A DNA stretch of 64,000 nt, from positions 30,249-94,248 of the forward strand of contig JARLIQ010000063.1 of the NCBI GenBank assembly GCA_031291645.1. Direction: 5' to 3'. Source of the stretch: Caulobacteraceae bacterium (GTDB lineage: Bacteria > Pseudomonadota > Alphaproteobacteria > Caulobacterales > Caulobacteraceae). Numbering within the stretch: position 1 is the stretch's first letter; the number at the start of each line of letters is the position of its first letter. This document shows positions 9,091-17,683 of this stretch, one piece after another. The notes under the pieces were generated by a model that saw nothing but the letters and a program-made list of their open reading frames with translations, was not told the origin of the DNA and ran no database searches. The position numbers were made by a program, and so were the translations under genes.

Positions 9091-11352
9091 ATGAATTTCA
9101 CCAGCTACACCCTCGCGCCGTCCACCAGGACCAGCGAACTTGAACGCGGCGACACGCTGCACCGATGGCTTGTGGTGTTCCGCAGCCGCTCGAGGCTCTT
9201 CGCCTGCGTAGCCCTTGTCATCATCGCCTCTTCAGCGCTGGTCACCCTCCAAGTGACGCCGCGCTACACCGCGACCTCCCGCGTTATGATCGACCCGCGC
9301 CACCACGAGGTCTCGGACATCCCAGACGTGCTGGGCGGACTGGGGAACGACAGCAACATCATCGACACCGAGGTGCGCATCCTTGAATCACGCTCGCTGG
9401 CCGAGCGTGTGGTCGCCGCCCAGAAGCTTGATCAGGACCCCGAGTTCAACGCGGCGCTCCGCCGCCCGAGCGCAGCGCGAGCCGCGCTGGCCGGGCTGAT
9501 CGGCGAGCTTGACCTCTTCGGACCGACGCCGCCGCAGGTGGACGCGCGGCTGCAGGCGCTCGAAGCCCACGAGGCCGTCGTCGACGCGGCCCTCTCCAGG
9601 CTGAAGGTCCACCGCGCGGGCCTGACCTTCGTCATCGACATCAGCTTCCAGTCGGAAGATCCCGCCAAGGCCGCCCGGATCGCCAACGCCTTCGCGAACC
9701 TCTACCTGACCCAGCAGCTCCAAGAGAAATATGAGGCGACCCAGCAGGCCACCCTCTGGATCGAACACCGTCTCGCCGATCTGCAGCCCAAGGTCGCGGC
9801 CGCCGCCACGGCGGTGGAGACCTACAAGGCGCAGCACGGACTTCTGGAGACGGTCGGCTCCACGTTGACCCAGCAGGAAGTGTCCAACCTCAACGATCAG
9901 CTGGCGGTGGCGCAGGCCGCCGAAGCGGCCGCCGAAGCCAGACTCCAGACCGCCCAGCAGGCGCTGGCGTCAGGCGCGGACGGCCAGAATCTCAGCGGCC
10001 CGCTCAACTCCCCCACGGTCATCCAGCTGAGGAGTCAGGGCGCAGAGCTCAGCGGCAGGCTCGCCGCGCTTCAATCCAGGTACGGGCCGGCCCATCCCGA
10101 AGTCCAAAGGGCCGCGCGGGCGTTGGCCGACAACGTCGCGCAGATCCACAGTGAGGTCGCGCGCCAACTGTCCAGCCTGAAGTCCGAAGAAGAGATCGCC
10201 CGCGGCCGCGTCGCCTCCCTGCAGGGGAGCCTCGATCACGCCAAGGCCACCCTGGCCGGCAATGGCGCCGCCTCCGTCGAACTCGCGGACCTGCAGCGGC
10301 AGGCGAGCGCCATCAGCAGTCTTTACGACAGCCTGCTCAACCGCGTTCAACAGACAACCGCCAGCCAGGGTGACGAGACGCCGGACTCGCGGGTCATCTC
10401 GCTCGCCAAGTCGCCGACAGCGCCGAGCTATCCGAGCATCGGTTTGAACTTGGCTCTCGGCCTGCTGCTCGGCCTGGCCGGCGGTACGGCCTCGGTTCTT
10501 CTCGCGGAATCCCTCGACAGCGGCCTCGCCACCTCCGCCGACGTGGAGCGCGCCCTGTCGGCGCCGCACCTAGGCGCAATCCCCGCGCTCAACAGCACGC
10601 TGACCGGAAAGCCCGTCCGGACCACGCCGGAGACCTACGTGGTCGAGAGACCGCTCTCCACCTTCGCGGAAGCCTTTCGCAACCTGCGAACCTCGATCCA
10701 GTTCTCGAAGATCGACACGAAGGTCAAGGTCATCCTGGTCACCTCCTCCCTGCCTGGAGAGGGCAAGACCACCACGGCCTTCTGCCTCGGCCGGTCCATG
10801 GGCCTATCGGGCTCCCGGGTAGTGGTGGTGGATTGCGACCTCCATCGCCGCGGCGTCAACCGTCTCCTCGACGTGGAGCCGTCGGTCGGCCTGGTCGAGG
10901 TGCTGCAAGGCTCGGCGAGCCTTGATGAGGCGCTGGTGCTGGACGAGCCCAGCGGCGCCTGGTTCCTTCCACAGGCGCGGACACGCCATACGCCTCGCGA
11001 TCTCTTCGGATCCCAGGCGATGGACCGGCTGTTGGCGGAGCTGCGCGATCGTTTCGATCTCGTCCTGCTCGACACCGCCCCGGTGCTGCCGATCGCCGAC
11101 ACGCGCGTGCTGGCGCCGAAGGCCGACGTCGTGGTCTTCCTCGCCAAATGGCGGACGACCCCCATCAAGGCGGTCACGCTCGCCTTGGGCCTTCTGACCT
11201 CGGTCGGCGCGGACATTGCGGGCGTGGCGCTGACGCTGGTCGACGCCAAGAGGCACGCCAAGTACGGCTACGGCGACGGCAGCTACTATTATTACCGGGC
11301 TTACCGCAGCTACCGGCCCTATCCGACCGGGCAGAACGAAAACGTATTGTGA
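9091..11352 (+). CDS. Polysaccharide co-polymerase / bacterial tyrosine autokinase (Wzc-like)
   Basis: This 753-aa inner-membrane protein combines a Wzz chain-length domain with a BY-kinase domain. A membrane helix near residues 38-58 precedes a periplasmic region with long helices (about 70-430). The second membrane helix (LNLALGLLLGLAGGTASVLL) is at about 450-470. The cytoplasmic kinase shows Walker A (SSLPGEGKTTTAF, Lys at about 559), Walker A' (VVVVDCDLHR) and Walker B (LVLLDTAPVLPI, Asp at about 661). The last 29 residues are a Tyr-rich autophosphorylation tail (YYYYRAYRSYRPY). Such proteins control export and length of exopolysaccharide or holdfast polysaccharide. No glycosyltransferase, Wza or Wzx/Wzy gene is adjacent, so the rest of the pathway is elsewhere. 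Confidence 0.9.
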   Translation: MNFTSYTLAPSTRTSELERGDTLHRWLVVFRSRSRLFACVALVIIASSALVTLQVTPRYTATSRVMIDPRHHEVSDIPDVLGGLGNDSNIIDTEVRILESRSLAERVVAAQKLDQDPEFNAALRRPSAARAALAGLIGELDLFGPTPPQVDARLQALEAHEAVVDAALSRLKVHRAGLTFVIDISFQSEDPAKAARIANAFANLYLTQQLQEKYEATQQATLWIEHRLADLQPKVAAAATAVETYKAQHGLLETVGSTLTQQEVSNLNDQLAVAQAAEAAAEARLQTAQQALASGADGQNLSGPLNSPTVIQLRSQGAELSGRLAALQSRYGPAHPEVQRAARALADNVAQIHSEVARQLSSLKSEEEIARGRVASLQGSLDHAKATLAGNGAASVELADLQRQASAISSLYDSLLNRVQQTTASQGDETPDSRVISLAKSPTAPSYPSIGLNLALGLLLGLAGGTASVLLAESLDSGLATSADVERALSAPHLGAIPALNSTLTGKPVRTTPETYVVERPLSTFAEAFRNLRTSIQFSKIDTKVKVILVTSSLPGEGKTTTAFCLGRSMGLSGSRVVVVDCDLHRRGVNRLLDVEPSVGLVEVLQGSASLDEALVLDEPSGAWFLPQARTRHTPRDLFGSQAMDRLLAELRDRFDLVLLDTAPVLPIADTRVLAPKADVVVFLAKWRTTPIKAVTLALGLLTSVGADIAGVALTLVDAKRHAKYGYGDGSYYYYRAYRSYRPYPTGQNENVL

Positions 11353-11404
11353 GGGCCTCGGCGCGCGGACGCGGCGGTGAGCGATCCGTGGGCGGACTCG
11401 TCGA

Positions 11405-11749
11405 TCAGAGCGTTCGCGGGGCCGAGGGCCGGGGCCCGCCTTTGGTCACCCTCAGCCCCTCCAGCCCAAATCGCTGGAAGCGCGCCACCCAGCCGTCGAG
11501 TTCGGCCTGGCCGAGGTCGTAGGCCAGCCGCGCGTCGTCGAAGCTGATCAGGCCGATCTGTATCGCTCGCGCGACGGAGGCCTTACGCTGCGGCGTCCAG
11601 CGCAGACAGCCTCTCAGGGGCAGGCCCTGGAACCACGGATCGGCGACCGGGCGCGGCGCGTAGGACCGGGCCGCTCGGCTCTGGCCTGCGCCAGTAGACG
11701 ACGCGCTCGCAATACCGAATGAAGAGCAAGCCACCGCATCGTCAGCCAT
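11405..11749 (-). CDS. SciP-like small DNA-binding regulator (DUF1153)
   Basis: The C-terminal 60 residues (RWTPQRKASVARAIQIGLIS, then FDDARLAYDLGQAELDGWVA and RFQRFGLEGLRVTK) follow the pattern of the DUF1153 helix-turn-helix. The best-known member is SciP, the Caulobacter protein that represses CtrA-activated promoters in G1. In front is about 45 residues of low-complexity sequence. I place the start at the ATG at 11749 (114 aa); a longer frame reaches 11872 but its extra residues look non-coding. The core differs from canonical SciP, so this is more likely a paralogue than the cell-cycle regulator itself. Confidence 0.7.
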   Translation of the reverse strand: MADDAVACSSFGIASASSTGAGQSRAARSYAPRPVADPWFQGLPLRGCLRWTPQRKASVARAIQIGLISFDDARLAYDLGQAELDGWVARFQRFGLEGLRVTKGGPRPSAPRTL

Positions 11750-11924
11750 CGACGTCCGCCCCAACTCAAAACCGGCACGCTTCGCGCCGCAATCTGAACT
11801 CGGGAAGGCTAGTGCAAGTCCGATTCTATTCGCCAGGACACAAGCCGCCCACTCTGAGCGGTCTGGGCTCAAAAGGGGATAGATGGATATAGAAGCGACG
11901 CCGGGGTGAGGAAATCATCCGGTC

Positions 11925-12389
11925 ATGCTCAGGATACTGAATCAGATCCTCCGTATAACCCCCTCGACGGGGCGACAATATGAGCTTCCGCCATCGCCGC
12001 TGACCTCCAGCGCGCCCGACACCCGGCCCGGGGGACGCCGACGTCCGTGGGCTCACCTGGAGGCCGACCTGCCAGCCGAGGACGATCCCTGGAGCCCGGA
12101 AAACTATGCGAGGGCCTTGGACGAGGCCCGGATCGCCGCCGTCCGCCGTGCGGATCTGTTGAGCGACGCCCTTTGCGAACGGGACGATGAGATCGAACGG
12201 CTCAAGGCGAAGCTGGCGACATTCGAAGCGGCGCGCCAAGACGCTGGCGGTCCGATCGAGGTTGACGACCTGGACCGGCTGAGCGAACGCCTGGACGCCC
12301 TGCGCGACAGCCTCGCGCGCTCCTTGCGTGACATGCGCGCCGGCATGGAAAGGCGCATCGACACCGCCAAGCAGGGCCGCGCCGTCTGA
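11925..12389 (+). CDS. Hypothetical protein with C-terminal coiled coil
   Basis: This 154-aa protein is not recognised. Residues 1-60 are Pro/Arg-rich and probably disordered. Residues 65-150 form charged amphipathic helices (DEIERLKAKLATFEAARQ; LSERLDALRDSLARSLRDMR) that could pair as a coiled coil. It has no membrane segment and no Cys pair. It is divergent from the SciP-like gene with 175 bases between them. Confidence 0.55.
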   Translation: MLRILNQILRITPSTGRQYELPPSPLTSSAPDTRPGGRRRPWAHLEADLPAEDDPWSPENYARALDEARIAAVRRADLLSDALCERDDEIERLKAKLATFEAARQDAGGPIEVDDLDRLSERLDALRDSLARSLRDMRAGMERRIDTAKQGRAV

Positions 12390-12470
12390 TGCCCTGATCG
12401 AGGCGCCGTTGGCCGGCCACGCGGGTTCATGTCTGGCCCGCGGACTGGACGCGCGTTGACCGGGCCCTTA

Positions 12471-12486
12471 CATATCGCTCGGTATG
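12471..12486. promoter_or_regulatory. TetR-type operator overlapping start of the tetR gene
   Basis: CATATCGCTCGGTATG is an inverted repeat (CATAYCG, 2-bp centre, CGGTATG) with one mismatch. It ends inside the ATG at 12484, a position typical for autorepression. Related TACCGAT elements occur at 13116 and 13167 ahead of the pump genes. Confidence 0.6.
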
Positions 12487-13095
12487 GAAACGCAGACAGC
12501 AACAACGCTGCGCGGTCGCCCTCGGGAGTTTTGCACCGAGGAAGCCCTGGCGGCGGCCCTGAGGGTATTCTGGAGCAAGGGCTACGAAGGCGCCTCGCTG
12601 ACGGAACTGACCCAGGCGATGGGCGTCACCCGGCCTAGCCTCTACGCGGCGTTCGGGAACAAGGAATCCCTGTTCCGCAAGGCGCTCGACCTCTACGAAC
12701 GCGACAAGCTGGCCTACGTCTCGGCGGCGCTCGAGGCGCCGACGGCGCGAGGGGTGGCCGAGCGGCTGCTGCACGGCGCCTTGGCCATGCAGACCTCGGG
12801 GACGGACCCCAAGGGCTGTCTCGGCGTGATCAGTTCGGTGGCCTGCGGCGCCGAGGCGGAGTCGATCAAGGCCGAGGTGCTGGCCCGGCGAAAGTCGTCG
12901 GACGCGGCGCTATTAGCGCGGATGGAGCGCGCCAAGGCGGACGGCGACCTGCCTGAACACATCGCACCGGCCGAACTCGTCCGCTACCTGAGCGCCGTGC
13001 TCCAGGGGCTCTGCATCCAGGCGGGCTCGGGCGCCTCGGCAACGGAGCTTCACGGCCTGGTCGAGACAACCCTGGGGTTGTGGCCGGGCCGCTGA
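12484..13095 (+). CDS. TetR/AcrR-family repressor of the adjacent efflux operon
   Basis: The 203-aa product has a TetR DNA-binding head at about residues 10-65 (ALRVFWSKGYEGASLTELTQ, then VTRPSLYAAFGNKESLFRKA). The all-helical ligand domain contains KGCLGVISSVACG, the CLxxxxxxxCG pattern common in the YafC/AcrR branch. It precedes an RND pump operon on the same strand by 128 bases, the usual place for a local repressor. Matching palindromes lie at its own start and in the gap to the pump. Confidence 0.88.
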   Translation: METQTATTLRGRPREFCTEEALAAALRVFWSKGYEGASLTELTQAMGVTRPSLYAAFGNKESLFRKALDLYERDKLAYVSAALEAPTARGVAERLLHGALAMQTSGTDPKGCLGVISSVACGAEAESIKAEVLARRKSSDAALLARMERAKADGDLPEHIAPAELVRYLSAVLQGLCIQAGSGASATELHGLVETTLGLWPGR

Positions 13096-13115
13096 GTCGC
13101 CCAGAAATAATTTCC

Positions 13116-13127
13116 TACCGATCGATA
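13116..13127. promoter_or_regulatory. TetR-type operator half/imperfect site upstream of RND operon
   Basis: TACCGATCGATA matches the form TACCGATCGGTA expected for this TetR branch with one base changed. It lies 97 bases before the adaptor start and 51 bases (centre to centre) from a second site at 13167. A TTGACG at 13137-13142 between them could be a -35 element. Confidence 0.55.
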
Positions 13128-13166
13128 GCCAAAGCCTTGACGCACTGCAACATCGCCCCATATCCG

Positions 13167-13178
13167 TACCGATTGGTA
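13167..13178. promoter_or_regulatory. TetR-type operator upstream of RND operon
   Basis: TACCGATTGGTA has inverted TACC/GGTA arms with a 4-bp centre. It touches a TATAAA at 13177-13182, so a bound repressor would cover a likely promoter. It lies 46 bases before the ATG of the adaptor gene at 13224. Confidence 0.6.
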
Positions 13179-13223
13179 TAAAATGGGGTGGCGGGTTGGC
13201 CGCTCCGGTTTACGGGGATATCG

Positions 13224-14372
13224 ATGTCCAACGCACCCCTCGCCGGCCGGCTTGCGGCCCTGCTCGCAGTCCTTTTCCTGACTGGATGCGACGCAGTCGC
13301 CCGGTCGCCTGCGCCACCCGCGCCGCCAACCGTAGTCGAGGTCGCCAAGGTCGAAATCCAGCCTCTGCGGGCGTGGGACGACTTCACGGGCCGGCTCGAA
13401 GCCGTCGATAATGTGGACCTGCGCGCCCGGGTGTCGGGCCAGATCGTCGCGACCCCCTTCGTCGAGGGCGCGCGCGTGCGCAAAGGGCAGCTTCTCTTCC
13501 AGATCGATCCCCGCCCGTTCCAGGCCGAGGTCGACCGGCTGACCGCCCAGGTCCAGCGGGCCCGGGCGACGGCGCAGCTCGCGTCGGCGGACGACGATCG
13601 CGGCCAGCGGCTCGTAGCGCAGAACGCGATCGCCAAGGAGGAGGCCGAACGCCTCGCCTCCGAGGCCCGGTCGGCCCAGGCCGATCTCGGCGCCGCCGAG
13701 GCCTCGCTGCGGGCCGCCGAGCTCAACCTGTCCTTCACGCGGGTCACCTCGCCCATCGACGGACGCGTGTCCAAGGCCATGATCACCCGCGGAAACCTGG
13801 TCACGCCGGCAGACCTGCTGACCACCGTCGTATCGGACACGCCGATCTACGCCGCCTTCAACACCGACGAGCAGACCTACCTCAAGTACGCCGCCGCCCA
13901 GAGAGGCGGGAACGAGCCGGTCTACATGGGTCTGATGACCGAGCAGGGGTTCCCGCACGCCGGTAAGCTGCATTTCCTGGACAACGCGGTGGACGCCCGC
14001 AGTGGCACGATCAGCGGCCGTGCGGTGTTCGACAACGCCGACGGCGCGCTCACGCCGGGCCTCTTCGCCCGGATCCGGCTGATGAGCAACGACGTGAAGC
14101 CGGCGACGCTCGTGCCCGAGCAGGCGCTGGGCGCCGATCTCGGCAAGCGTTTCGTCCTGGTGCTGGGGGCCGGCGACCACGTCGAGTACCGGCCGGTGAC
14201 CCTCGGCCGCGCGGTCGGGGAATATCACATCGTGCTTTCCGGCCTGCAGCCCGGCGACACCATCGTCGTCTCCGGCCTGCAGAAGGTGAAGCCCGGCGAC
14301 GTCGTCGCGGCGCGGCCAAGCGCCGTGCGCCTGAGCCGGTCCGATCTGGCGGCCCTCGCCGCGGTCAGCTGA
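13224..14372 (+). CDS. RND efflux periplasmic adaptor subunit (membrane fusion protein)
   Basis: From the ATG at 13224 the protein is 382 aa and begins with a lipoprotein signal (LAALLAVLFLTGCDAV; lipobox LTGC, Cys at about residue 19). It then has the usual adaptor order: beta-barrel/lipoyl half (LRARVSGQIVATPFVEGARV), alpha-helical hairpin (about 95-165), second lipoyl half (LSFTRVTSPIDGRVSKAMIT), beta-barrel, and a membrane-proximal domain ending GDTIVVSGLQKVKPGDVV. It links the inner-membrane pump to the outer-membrane channel encoded next. An upstream in-frame GTG at 13188 is less likely because it would bury the signal peptide. Confidence 0.92.
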   Translation: MSNAPLAGRLAALLAVLFLTGCDAVARSPAPPAPPTVVEVAKVEIQPLRAWDDFTGRLEAVDNVDLRARVSGQIVATPFVEGARVRKGQLLFQIDPRPFQAEVDRLTAQVQRARATAQLASADDDRGQRLVAQNAIAKEEAERLASEARSAQADLGAAEASLRAAELNLSFTRVTSPIDGRVSKAMITRGNLVTPADLLTTVVSDTPIYAAFNTDEQTYLKYAAAQRGGNEPVYMGLMTEQGFPHAGKLHFLDNAVDARSGTISGRAVFDNADGALTPGLFARIRLMSNDVKPATLVPEQALGADLGKRFVLVLGAGDHVEYRPVTLGRAVGEYHIVLSGLQPGDTIVVSGLQKVKPGDVVAARPSAVRLSRSDLAALAAVS

Positions 14373-14442
14373 ACGCCGCGTCCCTGTCGACTGTCCCCGG
14401 CCGCGCCGCCGGCCGCCTGCCACATCCCTCACCGGGGCCCCA

Positions 14443-17400
14443 ATGAACATCTCCAACTTCTTCGTGGACCGCCCGCGGTTCGCCGTGGTGCTGTCGATCA
14501 TCATCTTCGTCGCCGGCCTGATCGCCCTGCCGGTGCTGCCCGTCGGGGAGTATCCGGAGGTCGTCCCGCCGACGGTGGTGGTCCGCACCGCCTACGCCGG
14601 CGCCGACACCAACGTGATCGCCGAGACGGTCGCCGGCCCGCTTGAGCAGTCGATCAACGGCGTCGAGGGGATGCTCTACCAATCCTCCCAGTCCACGCCG
14701 GACGGGGCCATGGCGCTGACGGTGACCTTCGCCCTCGGCACCGACCCGGACAAGGATCAGGTGCTGGTCCAGAACCGCGTGGCGCAGGTGCTGTCCAAGC
14801 TTCCCCCGGAAGTGCAGCGGGTCGGCGTCACCACCACCAAGGCGTCCCCGGCCCTCATCGAGGTCGTGCACCTGACCTCGACCGACAGCCGCTACGACAT
14901 GCTCTATCTAGCCAGCTACGCCCAGCTGCACGTGAAGGACGCCCTGGCGCGCACCTACGGCGTCGGCGACGTGCAGATGTTCGGCCAGGGGCCGTACTCG
15001 ATGCGGATCTGGCTCGATCCCGAAAAGCTGGCCGCCCGCTCGATGACGCCGGGCGACGTCGTGGCGGCTCTTCGCGAGCAGAACGTGCAGGTGGCCGCCG
15101 GCCAGGTCGGCGCACCGCCCGCGCCGGGGCAGGCCGACTTCCAGATCTCGGTGAACACCCAGGGGCGGCTCGAGACGGAGCAGCAGTTCGGCGACATCAT
15201 CATTCGGGCCGGACCGAACGGCGAGATCAGCCACCTTCGCGACGTCGCGCGCATCGAGCTCGGCTCGGACAGCTACGCCCTTCGCGCTCTGCTGGACAAC
15301 AAGCCTGCGATCGCCCTGCCCGTGTTCCAACGGCCGGGGACCAACGCGCTGCAGATGGCCGACGACGTCAAGAAGACGATGGACGGCCTCGCCAAGGACT
15401 TCCCCCAGGGCGTGCAATACCACATCGTCTACGACACCACCGGCTTCGTGCATGAATCGATCAACGCGGTCGTGCACACCCTGCTGGAAGCGCTGCTCCT
15501 CGTCGTCCTCGTCGTCATCCTGTTCCTGCAGAACTGGCGCGCATCCATCATCCCTCTGGCGGCGGTGCCCGTCAGCCTGGTGGGCGCCTTCGCGGTGCTG
15601 CTGGTGCTGGGCTTCGGGCTGAACGCCCTGACCCTCTTCGGACTGGTCCTGGCCATCGGCATCGTCGTCGACGACGCCATCGTGGTGGTCGAGAACGTCG
15701 AGCGGAATATCGGCCTCGGACTCTCGCCGCGCGAGGCGACCCGCAAGGCGATGAACGAGGTGACCGGGCCGATCGTCTCGACCGCGCTCGTACTATGTGC
15801 GGTCTTCGTCCCGACCGCCTTCATCTCCGGACTGACCGGCCAGTTCTACCGCCAGTTCGCCCTGACGATCGCCATCTCGACGGTGATCTCCGCGTTCAAC
15901 TCCCTGACCCTTTCGCCGGCGCTGGCGGCCGTGCTCCTGCGCGCGCACGACGCGCCCAAGGACCGGTTCGAGGTGCTGATAGACCGGAGTTTCGGCTGGC
16001 TGTTCAGGCCGTTCAACCGCGCCTTCGCCTGGATGTCGCACTCCTACGTCGGCGCCGTCTCGCGGCTCCTTGGCCGCAGCTCCATCGCCCTCGTGATCTA
16101 TGGCGTCCTGATCGCCCTGACCGTCTTCACCTTCGCCAAGACCCCGAGCGGGTTCGTGCCGCAGCAGGACAAGCTGTACCTGATCGCCGTGGCCCAGCTG
16201 CCCGATGCCGCCACCATCGACCGCACCGAGGCGGTCGTCCGCAAGATCAGCGAAATCGGCCTCAAGACGCCAGGCATCACCCACGCGGTCGGCTTTCCGG
16301 GCCTGTCGGTCAACGGTCTGGTGAACAGCCCCAATTCCGGGGCGGTGTTCTTCCCGCTCGACAACTTCGAGAACCGGCGGTCGAAGGACCTTTCCGCCGG
16401 CGCGATCGCCGCCAAGCTGAACGCACAGCTGTCGGGCATTCCAGACGCCGTCATCGCCGTCTTCCCGCCGCCGCCGGTGCAGGGTCTCGGCAACATCGGC
16501 GGCTTTCGGATGCAGATCGAAGATCGGGCGGGGCTTGGTCCGGACGCGCTCTACCAGGCGACCCAGAAGATCATCGCCGATGCGTCCAAGGACCCGAACC
16601 TGACAGGCGTCTTCTCGTCCTACCAGATCGGCGTACCCAAGATCCGCGCGGACATCGATCGCGAGAAGGCGCGCGCGCAGGGCGTCTCCCTGACCGACCT
16701 GTTCGAGACGATGCAGGTCTATCTCGGCTCGCTGTACGTGAACGACTTCAACCGGTTCGGCCGGACCTACCCGGTCAACGTCCAGGCCGACCAGCGCTTC
16801 CGCCTCCAGCCCGACGACATCCTGCAGCTGCAGACGCGCAACACCGCCGGCCAGATGATCCCCTTGGGCGCCTTCGTCACCACCCACGAGACCACCGGCC
16901 CCGAACGCACCGCCCACTACAACGGCCTGCTCACCGCCGAGATCAACGCCGGTCCGTCCGCGGGCCACAGCAGCGGCCAGGCGCAGAAGGCGCTGGAGGC
17001 GATCGCCGCGCGCGACCTGCCCAACGGGATGGGCTTCGAGTGGACCGAGCTGACCTATCAGCAGATCCTCGCCGGCAATACCGCGGTTCTGGTCTTCCCG
17101 ATCTGCGTGCTCCTGGCCTTCCTCGTCCTGGTCGCCCAGTACGAGAGCTGGAGCCTGCCTCTGGTGGTCATCCTGATCGTGCCGATGTGCCTGCTTTGCG
17201 CCCTGGTCGGCGTGCAGATCAGCCGCGGCGACGACAACGTCTTCACCCAGATCGGCCTCATCGTCCTGGTCGGCCTGGCCTGCAAGAACGCCATCCTGAT
17301 CGTCGAGTTCGCGCGCGAACGGGAGAAGGAGGGCGAGCCCCTGCTCGCCGCCATCCTCGCAGCCTGCCGGCTGCGGCTGCGGCCGATCCTGATGACCTCG

Positions 17401-17673
17401 ATGGCCTTCATCATGGGTGTCGCGCCGCTGGCGGTCTCGACCGGCGCCGGCTCGGAGATGCGCCGGGCCATGGGCGTGGCGGTCTTCTCGGGCATGCTCG
17501 GCGTGACGATCTTCGGCCTGCTGCTGACTCCAGTCTTCTACTGGACCGTCCGCAGGCTGACCGGCGCCCGGAAATCCCCCCGCGCCGCCGGCGTTCCGGA
17601 GCCAGCCCCGTCCCCGCACGGCTCCCCTCCGGCCAGCCCTGAACGCGCCGACGCGCTGACCCCTGCCGAGTAG
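14443..17673 (+). CDS. RND multidrug efflux permease (HAE-1 family, AcrB/MexF type)
   Basis: The 1076-aa product has the full RND architecture: N-terminal helix (FFVDRPRFAVVLSIIIFVAG), porter loop with ADTNVIAETVAGPLEQSING, helices 2-6 with GIVVDDAIVVVENVERNI (the proton-relay acidic pair in helix 4), a second large periplasmic loop, and helices 8-12 with a Lys in LVGLACKNAILIVEFARERE. It uses proton influx to expel hydrophobic drugs, dyes or solvents as a trimer in the inner membrane. It is 70 bases downstream of the adaptor gene and 10 bases upstream of the outer-membrane factor, forming one operon. The C-terminal 35 residues are Pro/Ala-rich and dispensable-looking. Confidence 0.96.
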   Translation: MNISNFFVDRPRFAVVLSIIIFVAGLIALPVLPVGEYPEVVPPTVVVRTAYAGADTNVIAETVAGPLEQSINGVEGMLYQSSQSTPDGAMALTVTFALGTDPDKDQVLVQNRVAQVLSKLPPEVQRVGVTTTKASPALIEVVHLTSTDSRYDMLYLASYAQLHVKDALARTYGVGDVQMFGQGPYSMRIWLDPEKLAARSMTPGDVVAALREQNVQVAAGQVGAPPAPGQADFQISVNTQGRLETEQQFGDIIIRAGPNGEISHLRDVARIELGSDSYALRALLDNKPAIALPVFQRPGTNALQMADDVKKTMDGLAKDFPQGVQYHIVYDTTGFVHESINAVVHTLLEALLLVVLVVILFLQNWRASIIPLAAVPVSLVGAFAVLLVLGFGLNALTLFGLVLAIGIVVDDAIVVVENVERNIGLGLSPREATRKAMNEVTGPIVSTALVLCAVFVPTAFISGLTGQFYRQFALTIAISTVISAFNSLTLSPALAAVLLRAHDAPKDRFEVLIDRSFGWLFRPFNRAFAWMSHSYVGAVSRLLGRSSIALVIYGVLIALTVFTFAKTPSGFVPQQDKLYLIAVAQLPDAATIDRTEAVVRKISEIGLKTPGITHAVGFPGLSVNGLVNSPNSGAVFFPLDNFENRRSKDLSAGAIAAKLNAQLSGIPDAVIAVFPPPPVQGLGNIGGFRMQIEDRAGLGPDALYQATQKIIADASKDPNLTGVFSSYQIGVPKIRADIDREKARAQGVSLTDLFETMQVYLGSLYVNDFNRFGRTYPVNVQADQRFRLQPDDILQLQTRNTAGQMIPLGAFVTTHETTGPERTAHYNGLLTAEINAGPSAGHSSGQAQKALEAIAARDLPNGMGFEWTELTYQQILAGNTAVLVFPICVLLAFLVLVAQYESWSLPLVVILIVPMCLLCALVGVQISRGDDNVFTQIGLIVLVGLACKNAILIVEFAREREKEGEPLLAAILAACRLRLRPILMTSMAFIMGVAPLAVSTGAGSEMRRAMGVAVFSGMLGVTIFGLLLTPVFYWTVRRLTGARKSPRAAGVPEPAPSPHGSPPASPERADALTPAE

Positions 17674-17683
17674 GTCATCCTCC

